From: Micromonospora halotolerans
Lineage (GTDB): Bacteria; Actinomycetota; Actinomycetes; Mycobacteriales; Micromonosporaceae
Direction of reading: 5' to 3'
Length of the DNA stretch: 64,000 nucleotides
NCBI RefSeq assembly: GCF_032108445.1
Contig: NZ_CP134876.1
Span: 620,001-684,000 of the forward strand
Every line of letters begins with the position of its first letter. The first letter of the stretch is position 1. The translations under genes and the position numbers were made by a program. Below the pieces are notes generated by a model. That model had not been told where the DNA came from and searched no databases. It saw nothing but the letters and a program-made list of their open reading frames with translations. Below, in pieces: positions 9,428 through 17,468 of this stretch.

Positions 9428-11074
9428 TCAGGCCGGGCGCAGGACGAACGTCCAGGTCGTGGTCGTCGTGCTGGCCGCCGCGCCCACCGCGGCGAGGCCG
9501 CCGTAGGTGCCGGCCGGCACGCTGCTGCCCGAGTCGGCGAGGAGCGCGGTCACCCGTCCGCCACCCGTCTGGGAGCTGTTGCTGCGCACCTCCACGCCGG
9601 CCGGCGGGGTCAGCGCCGTGGACGCCCCGTCGCCGTGCAGCCAGTACGACACGGCCCAGCTCTGCTCGGCGGTCACCGGGACGTACGGGGTGATGCGGGT
9701 GGCGGTGCTGGCCGGGTCGGTGGCCCGGGCGAAGACCGGCGCGCTCGGGGCGGCACCCCGGTACGCGGCCACCACCAGGTTGCCCTTGGCCTGGCTGTCG
9801 AGGGCGACGCGTACCGCCGTTCCGGCGTCGCCGGCGGCGGCGACCTTCCACCAGGCGGTCGTGGTGGCGAAGCCTCCGTCGAGCCGGTCGAGGCGGGTCC
9901 AGCCGGTGACCCCGGTGGGCTCGCCGGTGCCGGTGTGGGTGTTCTGGCTGAGCAGGAGCAGCAGCGTGTCGCCCGGCTGGACGGTCGGCGGCACGGTCAC
10001 CGTGTGGCTGGTCCAGTTGGCGTTCGCGGTGGCCTGGCCGACGAAGGCGATCCGTTCGGGCACCGGCGCGACGGTGACGTCGACCGTGACCGTGCCGGTG
10101 GCGCCCCGGTCGTCGGTGACCGTGAGGGTGACCGGGTAGGTGCCAGCCGTCGCGTACGTGTGCGAGGTGGTCGGCACGGAGACGGTGTCGGTGGTGGACC
10201 CGTCGCCGAAGGCCCAGTGGTGGCCCTGGATCGCGCCGTCGGCGTCGGTGGACCCGGCCGCGGAGAAGGTGCAGACCAGCCCGGAGCAGGACGGGACGAG
10301 CTGCGCCACCGGCGGCTGGTTGACGGGACCGCCCGAGCCCTTGAGGATCTTCACGTAGTCGATGTCACCGGCGAAGTAGTCGCAGGTGACCTCCACCCCG
10401 TCGCACTGGCTCTTGCCGCCGATGGAGAGCTGCTTGGTGTTCGCGATGGTGCCGGTCGGCCCGTTCAGGCGGCTGGTCCGCACCCCGTCGACGTACATCT
10501 CCACGTAGCTGGCCGTGCGGTTGCAGGTGACCGTGTGCCACTGCCCGTCGGAGATGGGCACGTCGGTGTAGCCGGTGCGAGAGGCGCCGTCGCCGCCACG
10601 GAACAGGCACTTCGGCTTGCCGCCCGGGGCCTCGAACTTCCAGTAGCCGCCGACGGTCGCGCCCTGTCCCTTCTGGAGGATGTTCCCGAAGGAGTACGTG
10701 GTCCGGTAGCGGATGGTGAGGGAGAAGTCCCCGGCGTCCGGGTTGAAGTCGGTGGTGTGCGGCACCACGTTCACGTGGCCCGGGACGTACTCCTGGTCGG
10801 TGGGCAGGTGGGTGGCGAACCGGTGCCCGGTCGCGCCGGCGTAGAGGGCGCCCGTGACGACCTCGGCCCCGATGGCGCCGTTGCGGCCGTTGCCACTGCT
10901 GTCCTTGAGCACGGTCGCCCTGGCGGGTTCGTCCATGCTCCAGAACGCGACGGTCCGGGTGGCGGTCGCCTGCGCGGGCGCGGCGCCCAGCGCCACCCCG
11001 GTGGCCACGAACAGGGCGGCCACGCCCAGCCGGGCGGCTGTGCGCCGCCACCGTCCCTGCCTGACTGACCGCAT
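9428..11074 (-). CDS. Secreted LamG-PKD domain protein
   Basis: 548 residues. The signal peptide spans about 1-37 (RRTAARLGVAALFVATGVALG, cleavage after AQA). A concanavalin-A-like LamG domain (about 40-225) opens with TVAFWSMDEPARATVLKDSSG and contains GQWHTVTCNRTASYVEMYVDG. A PKD domain (about 235-320) contains WAFGDGSTT and AGTYPVTLTVTDDRG. The last 220 residues are beta-rich and Thr/Ala-rich with no family I can name. Such proteins usually bind extracellular carbohydrate or adhere to surfaces; no catalytic module is visible. The ATG is set by GGGAGG seven bases upstream. Monocistronic. Confidence 0.85.
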   Translation of the reverse strand: MRSVRQGRWRRTAARLGVAALFVATGVALGAAPAQATATRTVAFWSMDEPARATVLKDSSGNGRNGAIGAEVVTGALYAGATGHRFATHLPTDQEYVPGHVNVVPHTTDFNPDAGDFSLTIRYRTTYSFGNILQKGQGATVGGYWKFEAPGGKPKCLFRGGDGASRTGYTDVPISDGQWHTVTCNRTASYVEMYVDGVRTSRLNGPTGTIANTKQLSIGGKSQCDGVEVTCDYFAGDIDYVKILKGSGGPVNQPPVAQLVPSCSGLVCTFSAAGSTDADGAIQGHHWAFGDGSTTDTVSVPTTSHTYATAGTYPVTLTVTDDRGATGTVTVDVTVAPVPERIAFVGQATANANWTSHTVTVPPTVQPGDTLLLLLSQNTHTGTGEPTGVTGWTRLDRLDGGFATTTAWWKVAAAGDAGTAVRVALDSQAKGNLVVAAYRGAAPSAPVFARATDPASTATRITPYVPVTAEQSWAVSYWLHGDGASTALTPPAGVEVRSNSSQTGGGRVTALLADSGSSVPAGTYGGLAAVGAAASTTTTTWTFVLRPA

Positions 11075-11447
11075 ACGATCGCCTCCCAGCTCCACGGGCC
11101 ACCACCCTGTCACGCTGCGGGCCAGCGGTTCCATAACCCGTTGGGCGGATCCGTACCAGTTCCTCCGTGCGGCCGAGCGACCGATGTGGCCAGTGGCCGG
11201 CGACCCGGCGGACCGCGGGCGGCGGCGACCGGCGGCGCGATCCGCCCGATGTCGGCGGTCGATGGCACGATGGCCACCACCGCCCGTACCCCTCGGAGCC
11301 AGACGTGATCCTCGTTCGACGTCCCCGTGCGGCGCCGGCCGCCGCGAGGACAGCCGGCGCGTGACCGGGGATCCGGCCGCCCCGGGTGCGCAAGGGAGAA
11401 GGCCCGCCACCGCGTGCGGTGACGAGCCTTCGTGCTGTTCGGACAGC
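11075..11447. other. 373-bp intergenic region with no gene found
   Basis: Lies between the start of the LamG-PKD gene and the 3' end of a tRNA-Val gene. It contains the upstream region of the LamG-PKD gene on its left and the tRNA terminator hairpin on its right. Nothing else recognisable was seen. Confidence 0.6.
11399..11430 (-). terminator. Terminator of the first tRNA block
   Basis: A 14-bp stem (two G:U-type pairs) with a 4-nt loop, just downstream of the tRNA-Val gene on the minus strand. Confidence 0.65.
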
Positions 11448-11522
11448 TGGTGGGCGATACTGGGTTTGAACCAGTGACCTCTTCCGTGTCAAGGAAGCGC
11501 GCTCCCACTGCGCCAATCGCCC
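11448..11522 (-). tRNA. tRNA-Val(GAC), copy 1
   Basis: On the minus strand the cloverleaf begins GGGCGATTGGCGCAG, the anticodon stem-loop is CTTCC-TTGACAC-GGAAG (anticodon GAC), the T-arm is CTGG-TTCAAAC-CCAG, and the 3' end ACCA is encoded (11451 to 11448). Identical base for base to the copy at 14074-14148. Confidence 0.96.
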
Positions 11523-11574
11523 GGGCACCCGCCGGATCACCGGCGACGGTCGGCCCGCGAGGGGGCGGATCGCG

Positions 11575-11647
11575 AGCGGACGACGGGATTCGAACCCGCG
11601 ACCCTCACCTTGGCAAGGTGATGCGCTACCAGCTGCGCTACGTCCGC
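11575..11647 (-). tRNA. tRNA-Gly(GCC), copy 1
   Basis: 73 nt: acceptor GCGGACG/CGTCCGC, anticodon loop TTGCCAA (anticodon GCC), T-loop GGGTTCGAATCCC. CCA is not encoded. It precedes the tRNA-Val gene by 52 bp on the same strand and is identical to the copy at 14267-14339. A TACAGT -10-like box lies 33 bp upstream (11680-11685). Confidence 0.96.
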
Positions 11648-11832
11648 GTTGTCACCGGCTCGCGCCGGCGACGGCTGCAACTGTACCCGATGACAAGATC
11701 GCCGCGCGGCAGGGCCCCGGCGCGCCCCGGGTCGACGATCGGGTGACCGCCGTCACGGCCTGGTGGTTGCGCCGCTCGTCGCGGGGGTACTGACTGCTGC
11801 GACAGCACAACAATCCCCTGAAGGAGGCTGTC

Positions 11833-12075
11833 GTGGGTATCGGAACGAGCATCTTCCTGATCGCGGTCGGCGCGATCCTCACGTTCGCGCTGAACGCCAG
11901 CGTCGGCGGGGTCGACCTGGACGTCGTCGGCTGGATCCTCATGGCGGCCGGCGTCCTGGGTCTGATCATGACGTCCCTGGTGTGGGGCCGTCGCCGCCGC
12001 GAGGTGGTCACCACGGCCGAGCCGGTCGAGTACCGCCGGGTCGAGGAGCGCCGGGACGTCGCCCCGCCGCTGTGA
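11833..12075 (+). CDS. Small DUF6458-type membrane protein
   Basis: 80 residues with two transmembrane helices (about 4-24 and 32-52: IGTSIFLIAVGAILTFAL and VGWILMAAGVLGLIMTSLVW), then a short charged cytosolic tail RRRREVVTTAEPVEYRRVEE. The MGIGTSIFLIAVGAIL start is typical of the actinobacterial DUF6458 family, whose function is unknown. The GTG start follows a near-perfect AAGGAGG. It lies alone between tRNA-Gly and a terminator hairpin. Confidence 0.88.
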   Translation: MGIGTSIFLIAVGAILTFALNASVGGVDLDVVGWILMAAGVLGLIMTSLVWGRRRREVVTTAEPVEYRRVEERRDVAPPL

Positions 12076-12118
12076 CCCGCCGGGGCCGACGGAGCTGATC
12101 TGTCCCTGATCGGGTGTG

Positions 12119-12144
12119 ACGGGGGCGCCGCCGTGCGCCCCCGT
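12119..12144. terminator. Stem-loop terminator
   Basis: Perfect 10-bp stem (12119-12128 with 12135-12144) and a 6-nt loop between the convergent DUF6458 and PEP-mutase-family genes. Confidence 0.7.
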
Positions 12145-12157
12145 TCCGCGTACCCGG

Positions 12158-12973
12158 TCAGCGCATCAGCTCGTTCAGCGTGCCGTAGTCGAGCGCGTCG
12201 GCCAGCGCGCCGTACGTCCCGGCGGTGAACGCCTCCTCGGCGGCTCGCCGGGCCACCGCGTACGCGGCCTCGGCGACCGCGGAACCGAGGCTGACCCGGG
12301 CCACCCCGAGCTTCGCCAGCGCCGCCACCGGCGGGGCGCCCGGCCCGGCCAGCACGTTCAGCGGCGCCGGGATGGCGGCGACCAGCGCGGCCACCGTGTC
12401 CGGGTCGACCACCCCGGGCACGAAGATCCCGTCCGCGCCGGCGGCCAGGTACGCCCCGGCCCGCGCCACGGTCTCCTCGATCCCGCCGGCCCCGCGGAGG
12501 AAGGTGTCGACGCGCGCGTTGACATACAGCGGGATGCCGGCCCGGTCGGCGGCGGACCGGACGGCGGCCAGCCGGGCGGCCTGCTCCTCGACCGGGCGCA
12601 GTGGCGCACCGCCGTCGTGGCGGGCGTCCTCGACGTTCACCCCGACGGCGCCGGCCGACAGCACCGCGGTCACCGTCTCGGCGACCTCGTCGGCGCTGTC
12701 GCCGTACCCGGACTCGATGTCGGCGGTGACCGGCAGCGGCACCGCGGCGGCGACGCGGCGGACGACGTCGACGGCGGTCTCGCGGCCGAGGGCGTCGCCG
12801 TCGGGTACGCCGCGGCTCCAGGCGACGCCCGCGCTCGTGGTGGCCACGGCGCGGGCGCCGGCCGCGGCGACGATCCGGGCGCTCGCCGCGTCCCAGGCGT
12901 TGACCAGGACCAGCGGCTCGCCGGGGACGTGCAGGGATCGGAGGTGCAGGGCTCGGGTGTGCTGTTCGTTCAC
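12158..12973 (-). CDS. PEP mutase / isocitrate lyase superfamily protein
   Basis: 271 residues, TIM-barrel of the PEP-mutase/isocitrate-lyase family. It has NAWDAASARIVAAAGARAVATTSAG (wild-type family motif), the Mg-binding DIESGYGD (about 87) and GVNVEDARHD (about 119), and IFVPGVVDPDTV. The KKCGH-type loop of true isocitrate/methylisocitrate lyases is absent, so it is one of the many uncharacterised members that act on C-C or C-P bonds of 2-keto acids. The GTG start has GAGACT six bases upstream. It diverges from an ArsR-type regulator with a clear palindrome between them, so it is probably that regulator's target. Confidence 0.85.
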   Translation of the reverse strand: MNEQHTRALHLRSLHVPGEPLVLVNAWDAASARIVAAAGARAVATTSAGVAWSRGVPDGDALGRETAVDVVRRVAAAVPLPVTADIESGYGDSADEVAETVTAVLSAGAVGVNVEDARHDGGAPLRPVEEQAARLAAVRSAADRAGIPLYVNARVDTFLRGAGGIEETVARAGAYLAAGADGIFVPGVVDPDTVAALVAAIPAPLNVLAGPGAPPVAALAKLGVARVSLGSAVAEAAYAVARRAAEEAFTAGTYGALADALDYGTLNELMR

Positions 12974-13010
12974 CCGCCCAGTCTCGGGCGGCGGCGCCGG
13001 CCGTCGTAAT

Positions 13011-13030
13011 GTTTCAGTCCTGGCTGAAAC
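13011..13030. promoter_or_regulatory. Candidate operator GTTTCAG-N6-CTGAAAC
   Basis: Perfect 7-bp arms around a 6-nt centre, flanked by CCGTC (left) and GACGG (right), between divergent genes for a PEP-mutase-family protein and an ArsR-type regulator. Its position suits repression of both promoters. Confidence 0.65.
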
Positions 13031-13043
13031 GACGGGGGGCGGC

Positions 13044-14024
13044 GTGGTCGCGATCGGGCTGTCGGCGGGCGGGGTGGCCCGGGTCCGCTTCGCGCTCTCC
13101 TGCCTCTGGGAGGTGATGGCCGGCGTCCGGGTGCTCCGCGACCCGGGCCGGCACGCGCTCCACCTGCCCTGGGCCAACCGGGTCCGGCCGCGGCTCGCCG
13201 AGGCGGGGCTGCTCGACCCGGACACCGGCCTGCTCGGGCACCTGGTCCCGCCCGCGCCGGGCTACCTGCCGGACTTCCTCACCCCGCCGCCGGCCGGCCT
13301 CACGCCGGACCTGGACCAGGAACTGGCCGTGCTCCGCGCCACCCCGTCGGACACGGTCCGCGCCCAGCTCGACCTCTGTCCCGGGCCGCGGCCCGCGGCG
13401 GTGGCCGCCCTGTACGCCGACCCGGAGGCCGGGCTGCGCCGGCTCGCCGACGAGATCGCGGCGTACTGGCGGGTGGCCGTGGCCCGCGACTGGCCCCGGA
13501 TCCGGGCGGTCCTCGACGCCGAGGTGTTCCACCGGGCCCGCCGGCTGGCCGAGGACGGCGCGGCGGGGCTCCTCAACGACCTGCACGAGCGGGTCCGCTG
13601 GGAGGGTGACGCCCTGCTGATCAGCCAGCGCCACTGCGCCGCGCCGGACGTGCCGGACGGCCGCGGGCTGGTTCTGGTGCCCTCGGTGTTCGTCTGGCCG
13701 TCGGTGCTCAGCATCGCGGCCGGCGACGTCCCGCAGCTGGCCTACCCGGCGCGGGGGATCGGTGGGCTGTGGGAGTGCCCGGCGGAGGCGCCGGACGCGC
13801 TGGGCGCGGTGCTCGGGCGGGGCCGGGCGCGGCTGCTCGCCGCCCTGGACGCGCCGCGGTCGACCACCGAGCTGGCCCGGTGCACCGGGCTGTCCCCGGC
13901 CGGGGTGTCGCAGCATCTCACCGCGTTGCGGGCGGCCGGCCTGGTGGTGACGCACCGGCAGGGGCGGTCGCTGCTGAGCAGCCGGACGGCCGTGGCGGAG
14001 GCGCTGCTGGGCGCCTCGGCGTGA
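13044..14024 (+). CDS. ArsR-type HTH regulator with DUF5937-like sensor domain
   Basis: 326 residues from a GTG start. The first 240 residues resemble the DUF5937 domain (WEVMAGVRVLRDPGRHALHLPW, later VFVWPSVLS), and the last 80 form a winged helix: RARLLAALDAPRSTTELARC, then LSPAGVSQHLTALRAAGLV and RQGRSLLSS. This domain order, sensor first and HTH last, is typical of a large actinobacterial ArsR subfamily with unknown ligands. The start is uncertain because no ribosome site is clear and the frame is open upstream. The palindrome at 13011-13030 lies 14 bp before it, pointing to autoregulation. Confidence 0.82.
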   Translation: MVAIGLSAGGVARVRFALSCLWEVMAGVRVLRDPGRHALHLPWANRVRPRLAEAGLLDPDTGLLGHLVPPAPGYLPDFLTPPPAGLTPDLDQELAVLRATPSDTVRAQLDLCPGPRPAAVAALYADPEAGLRRLADEIAAYWRVAVARDWPRIRAVLDAEVFHRARRLAEDGAAGLLNDLHERVRWEGDALLISQRHCAAPDVPDGRGLVLVPSVFVWPSVLSIAAGDVPQLAYPARGIGGLWECPAEAPDALGAVLGRGRARLLAALDAPRSTTELARCTGLSPAGVSQHLTALRAAGLVVTHRQGRSLLSSRTAVAEALLGASA

Positions 14025-14034
14025 CGGAGAAACA

Positions 14035-14071
14035 GGAAAGGCCGTGTCGAATGATCGACACGACCTTTTCC
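14035..14071. terminator. Bidirectional terminator between ArsR gene and tRNA cluster
   Basis: Long stem: GGAAAGG plus an 11-bp GTGTCGA-type arm on the left, mirrored by TCGACAC and CCTTTTCC on the right, with a 4-nt loop. Read on the minus strand it is followed by a T-rich stretch, so it ends the tRNA transcript; it also ends the ArsR gene. Confidence 0.8.
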
Positions 14072-14073
14072 GC

Positions 14074-14148
14074 TGGTGGGCGATACTGGGTTTGAACCAG
14101 TGACCTCTTCCGTGTCAAGGAAGCGCGCTCCCACTGCGCCAATCGCCC
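14074..14148 (-). tRNA. tRNA-Val(GAC), copy 2
   Basis: Same 75-nt sequence as 11448-11522, including the encoded 3' ACCA and anticodon GAC. Last gene of a Gly-Cys-Val cluster. Confidence 0.96.
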
Positions 14149-14161
14149 TCGTCAACTGCCG

Positions 14162-14232
14162 AGGTGGAGACGGGATTTGAACCCGTGTACACGGCTTTGC
14201 AGGCCGTTGCCTCGCCTCTCGGCCACTCCACC
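14162..14232 (-). tRNA. tRNA-Cys(GCA)
   Basis: 71 nt: acceptor GGTGGAG/CTCCACC, anticodon loop CTGCAAA (anticodon GCA), T-arm CGGG-TTCAAAT-CCCG. CCA not encoded. The only tRNA of this cluster not repeated in the 11.4-11.6 kb block. Confidence 0.96.
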
Positions 14233-14266
14233 GAGGTTGCCCCCGACATGCGTGGCGGCAGCTCCG

Positions 14267-14339
14267 AGCGGACGACGGGATTCGAACCCGCGACCCTCAC
14301 CTTGGCAAGGTGATGCGCTACCAGCTGCGCTACGTCCGC
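14267..14339 (-). tRNA. tRNA-Gly(GCC), copy 2
   Basis: Identical to 11575-11647; anticodon loop TTGCCAA. First gene of the Gly-Cys-Val cluster, directly behind the promoter at 14372-14401. Confidence 0.96.
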
Positions 14340-14371
14340 GTGCCCCCGGTGTTATCCGGTGACGGATGAGA

Positions 14372-14401
14372 ACTTTAGCCGAGCCCGGGAACGGTTGCCA
14401 A
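14372..14401 (-). promoter_or_regulatory. tRNA cluster promoter
   Basis: On the minus strand TTGGCA (14401-14396), 18-nt spacer, TAAAGT (14377-14372), 32 bp before the tRNA-Gly 5' end. A good sigma-70 match in an otherwise GC-rich stretch. Confidence 0.7.
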
Positions 14402-14611
14402 ATCGGGTCCCGCTTCCGGGCGCGTCCGGGTGACGGAGTTCCGGCCGCCCGAAGCTTCCTAGGAGCCTGGGTGGAAGACGATCAAGCGTGGTGCAGGGCG
14501 CGGACCTGGGGATTGTCGCCCCGGACGCACTGTCCGGAAGCCGACTGTCGGGCGCCCGACCAGCCGCCTCGGTAACTCCTCGTGGTCACTCGGATGGGCT
14601 ACGGTAACGGC

Positions 14612-15214
14612 GTGACGAGACGTGCCGCCGAGATCCGCCTGGACGCGCTGCTGCGCACGGCCTGTGAGGTGATCGCGGAACGGGGACTCGCCAACACCCG
14701 CACGGCTGACGTGGCCGAGGCCGCCGGGGTCAGCCAGGCCCTGGTCTTCTACCACTTCGCCACGAAGGACCGGCTGCTCGCGCAGGCGTTCGCCTACGCC
14801 GTCGAGCAGGATCTCAACCGGCTCGACACGGTGATCCGCTCCAGCGCCCCGCCGCTGGCCAAGCTGCGCCGGATGCTCCGCCTCTACGCCCCGACCGGCC
14901 GGTCGACCTCCTGGTCCATGTGGATCGACGGGTGGGCCGAGTCGCTGCGCACCCCCGAGCTGGAGAAGCTGTCGCGCCGGCTGGACCTGCGGTGGCGGCG
15001 GGACCTGGCCGCGGTCATCGCCGACGGGGTGGCCGACGGCACCTTCGACTGCCCCGACCCGGCCGGCGCGGCGTGGCGGATCAGCGCCGTGATGGACGGC
15101 CTGGCCGTGCAGCTCGCGGTGCACGAGCGGGTGATCACCCGCCGGCAGATCGCCGAGTGGGTCCGCCTCGTCGCGGCGCGGGAGCTGGGCCTGGAGCCGG
15201 CTCAACTGGACTGA
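14612..15214 (+). CDS. TetR-family regulator, probable regulator of alkB
   Basis: 200 residues. The N-terminal HTH is classic TetR: EVIAERGLANTRTADVAEAAGVSQALVFYHFATKDRLLAQAF (about 19-60); the rest is the helical ligand domain with a TetR_C-like LELEKLSRRLDLRWRRDL segment. An in-frame start 30 bases earlier exists, but the GTG at 14612 sits exactly six bases after TACGGT (14600-14605), the leaderless pattern. It is convergent with the alkane hydroxylase gene and the coding ends overlap by 13 bp. TetR repressors beside alkB are common in actinobacteria (AlkX-type), so it probably senses a hydrocarbon or fatty acid product. Confidence 0.88.
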   Translation: MTRRAAEIRLDALLRTACEVIAERGLANTRTADVAEAAGVSQALVFYHFATKDRLLAQAFAYAVEQDLNRLDTVIRSSAPPLAKLRRMLRLYAPTGRSTSWSMWIDGWAESLRTPELEKLSRRLDLRWRRDLAAVIADGVADGTFDCPDPAGAAWRISAVMDGLAVQLAVHERVITRRQIAEWVRLVAARELGLEPAQLD

Positions 15215-16371
15215 ACGGGCCGGGCGCGGGCGGTGTCGCGCCGCCGCAGCCGGTCCCGGGCCGGCGGATGCACGTTGGCCAGCTCCGGGTCACCGCCGTA
15301 GTGGGCGAGCACCCGGTGGTCCATGACCCGCCGCCAGACCGGCGGCAGCAGCGCGGCGACGACCATGGTGGCGTAGCCGGCCGGCAACTGCGGGGAGGCG
15401 TCGAAGCTGCGCAGCGTCTGGTAGCGGCGCAGCGGGTTGGCGTGGTGGTCGCTGTGTCGCTGGAGCTGGAAGAGGAAGACGTTGGTGACCGTCCGGTCGC
15501 TGTTCCAGCTGTGCCGGGGATCGACCTTCTCGTAGCGGCCGGCGGCGGTGCGCTGCCGGGCCAGCCCGTAGTGCTCCAGGTAGTTGACCACCTCCAGCAG
15601 CGAGAAGCCGACCACCGCCTGGAGCGCGAGGAAGACCAGCACCCCGGGGCCGAAGGCGACCGCGAGCACGGCGTAGAGCAGCACGGTCATCGCCCAGGCG
15701 TTGAGCACGTCGTTGCGCCAGGTCCACGGGCTGCGGCCCCGCAGGCGCAGGCGGCTGCTCTCCAGCCGCCAGGCCGAGCGCAGGCTGCCCCAGACCGTAC
15801 GCGGCCAGAACGCCCAGAACGTCTCGCCCAGCCGGGAGCTGGCCGGGTCCTCGGGGGTGGCCACCCGGGTGTGGTGCCCCCGGTTGTGCTCGACGTGGAA
15901 GTGCCCGTACCCGGCCGGCGCGAGGGCGATCCGGGACAGCCAGCGTTCCGCCGCCTCCCGCTTGTGGCCCAGCTCGTGGGCCGTGTTGATGGCGATGCCG
16001 TCGACCACCCCGATGGTGGCGACCAGGCCCGCGGCGGCCGCCCAGGACAGCCCGCCGTGGGTCCACACGGCGCAGCAGAGCACCAGGGCCGCGTACTGGG
16101 CCGGCAGGTAGAGGTAGGTGAGCCAGCGGTAGTAGCCGTCGGCCTGGAGCGCCGGCACCAGCTCCTCCGGCGGGTTCTCCCGGTCGTCGCCGATGAGCAG
16201 GTCGACCACGGGGATGACGCCGAAGACGACGGCCGGGGTGAGCCACCAGGCCCAGCCGGCGCCGGTCGCGTGCCAGACCCACCAGCCGAGGAAGGGCAGC
16301 GCGGGCACGAGCAGGGCGAGCGGCCAGAGCGGCTTGCGGGTGTCCCGCCAGGGGACGGTGTCGGTGCCCAT
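15202..16371 (-). CDS. alkB: AlkB-type alkane 1-monooxygenase
   Basis: 389-residue integral-membrane di-iron hydroxylase that oxidises medium-chain n-alkanes at the terminal carbon. All histidine boxes are present: HELGHK (about 131), EHNRGHH followed by TRVATPEDPASSR (about 160-180), and LQRHSDHHA (about 303). NYLEHYGL is also there, and several transmembrane helices lie between about 17 and 250. The ATG follows CGGAGG. No rubredoxin is fused to the C-terminus or encoded next door, although the enzyme needs one for electrons, so the donor must be encoded elsewhere. It is transcribed from an AT-rich upstream region (16425-16455) with a possible operator. Confidence 0.94.
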   Translation of the reverse strand: MGTDTVPWRDTRKPLWPLALLVPALPFLGWWVWHATGAGWAWWLTPAVVFGVIPVVDLLIGDDRENPPEELVPALQADGYYRWLTYLYLPAQYAALVLCCAVWTHGGLSWAAAAGLVATIGVVDGIAINTAHELGHKREAAERWLSRIALAPAGYGHFHVEHNRGHHTRVATPEDPASSRLGETFWAFWPRTVWGSLRSAWRLESSRLRLRGRSPWTWRNDVLNAWAMTVLLYAVLAVAFGPGVLVFLALQAVVGFSLLEVVNYLEHYGLARQRTAAGRYEKVDPRHSWNSDRTVTNVFLFQLQRHSDHHANPLRRYQTLRSFDASPQLPAGYATMVVAALLPPVWRRVMDHRVLAHYGGDPELANVHPPARDRLRRRDTARARPVQSS

Positions 16372-16425
16372 CGTCAGCCTCCGATCCGTGAACTCCTGCC
16401 CAGACTGTGGCAGCGGTCACGCCGT

Positions 16426-16452
16426 TTTATAAGAGGCAGACTTTTGTAAAGT
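16426..16452 (-). promoter_or_regulatory. AT-rich alkB promoter with small palindrome
   Basis: TATAAA read on the minus strand (16431-16426) is the best -10 candidate in this locus; a perfect ACTTT-TGT-AAAGT palindrome (16440-16452) lies just upstream, where a TetR-type repressor could block RNA polymerase. No -35 with proper spacing is evident. Confidence 0.5.
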
Positions 16453-16456
16453 GCGA

Positions 16457-17272
16457 TTACCAGCCCCCGCGGGCGGGCCGCTCGAACTGCGGCGCCTCGC
16501 GGGCGGGGCGCAGCAGGCGCCGCATCCGCAGCAGCAGGCCCGCGCCGAGGAAGACCAGCAGCCCGCCGAGCAGGAAGGCGACCTGGACCACGCCGAAGCC
16601 GCCCGAGGTGGCGACCGGCCGGCCCGCCGCGCCGGGCGGCGGGGGCTCGACCACCGCCGCCTCGCTCGACGGCTCCTCCGCCGCCGGCTCCCCGGTGGCC
16701 GGGTCGGTCGGCTCGGCGCTGCGCTCCGTGGGCTCCGGCGTCGCCTCGGTCGGTGCGACCGTCGCCTCCTCCCCCACCACCGGGCGGTCGGCGGTCCGCC
16801 GGGCCAGCAGGCGCAACCCCGGGTCGTACGCCTCGGCGGCGAAGCTCACCTGCCCCCGGGCCACGTCCTCGGCGAAGGCCACCCGGTAGCGGGCCGTGAC
16901 GGTGCGGCCCGGGCACAGCAGCCCCGGGTCCAGGTCACGGTCGGTCAGCCGGGCCGTGTCCCCGTCGGTGCGGATCTCCAGCGGGAACGAGCCGTTGTCC
17001 TCGACGCGGTCCACCTTGACCTGGTCCAGCCGCAGGCCCTGCACCCGCAGCAGCATCGACCAGCGCACCTTGACGCAGCCGCCCCCGTCGATGCGGGACA
17101 CCACGGCGGACAGGGTCTCCACCCGGTCGCCGGCGGTGAACTCGTCCGGCAGGCCGCTCAGCTCGGTCGAGAAGGCCGCCGCCGCTCCGGCCGGCGCGGC
17201 CGCGCCGAGCCCGGCCCCCGCCAGGCAGCCCAGCACCACCCCGATCCGCAGCGCGTACCGCCACCCGCTCAC
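16457..17272 (-). CDS. Secreted protein with Pro/Glu-rich stalk and C-terminal membrane anchor
   Basis: About 271 residues. The signal peptide is near 1-32 (RIGVVLGCLAGAGLGAAAPA). The beta-rich extracellular part (about 35-175) has a Cys pair. The low-complexity stalk (about 185-245) is rich in Pro, Glu, Thr, and one transmembrane helix (FGVVQVAFLLGGLLVFLGAGL) is followed by MRRLLRPARE. The layout resembles sortase-type surface proteins but has no LPxTG motif. Two adjacent GTG codons (17275, 17272) follow GGGAGGAG; I take the second for its better spacing. Function unknown. Confidence 0.78.
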   Translation of the reverse strand: MSGWRYALRIGVVLGCLAGAGLGAAAPAGAAAAFSTELSGLPDEFTAGDRVETLSAVVSRIDGGGCVKVRWSMLLRVQGLRLDQVKVDRVEDNGSFPLEIRTDGDTARLTDRDLDPGLLCPGRTVTARYRVAFAEDVARGQVSFAAEAYDPGLRLLARRTADRPVVGEEATVAPTEATPEPTERSAEPTDPATGEPAAEEPSSEAAVVEPPPPGAAGRPVATSGGFGVVQVAFLLGGLLVFLGAGLLLRMRRLLRPAREAPQFERPARGGW

Positions 17273-17468
17273 CACCGTCTCCTCCCGTCGGCCGCGTCCA
17301 CCCCGAAACGCTAGGAGCGCCACGGGCGACCCGGTAGACGGGCGTGTTCGCACGCACCGCCAACACCGGGGGCCCTTCTCACCGAGCGTGGTGAACCGGT
17401 CACGCCGCCGCGGCGACACGCCCGGGATCGCCCGCCGGCCGCCTCCGGGCGTACGACAGAATCACCCG

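Noticed and set aside
11448-14339. Integrated element using tRNA genes as attachment sites
   Set aside because: No integrase, excisionase or phage gene lies in or beside the interval; a plain duplication is simpler.
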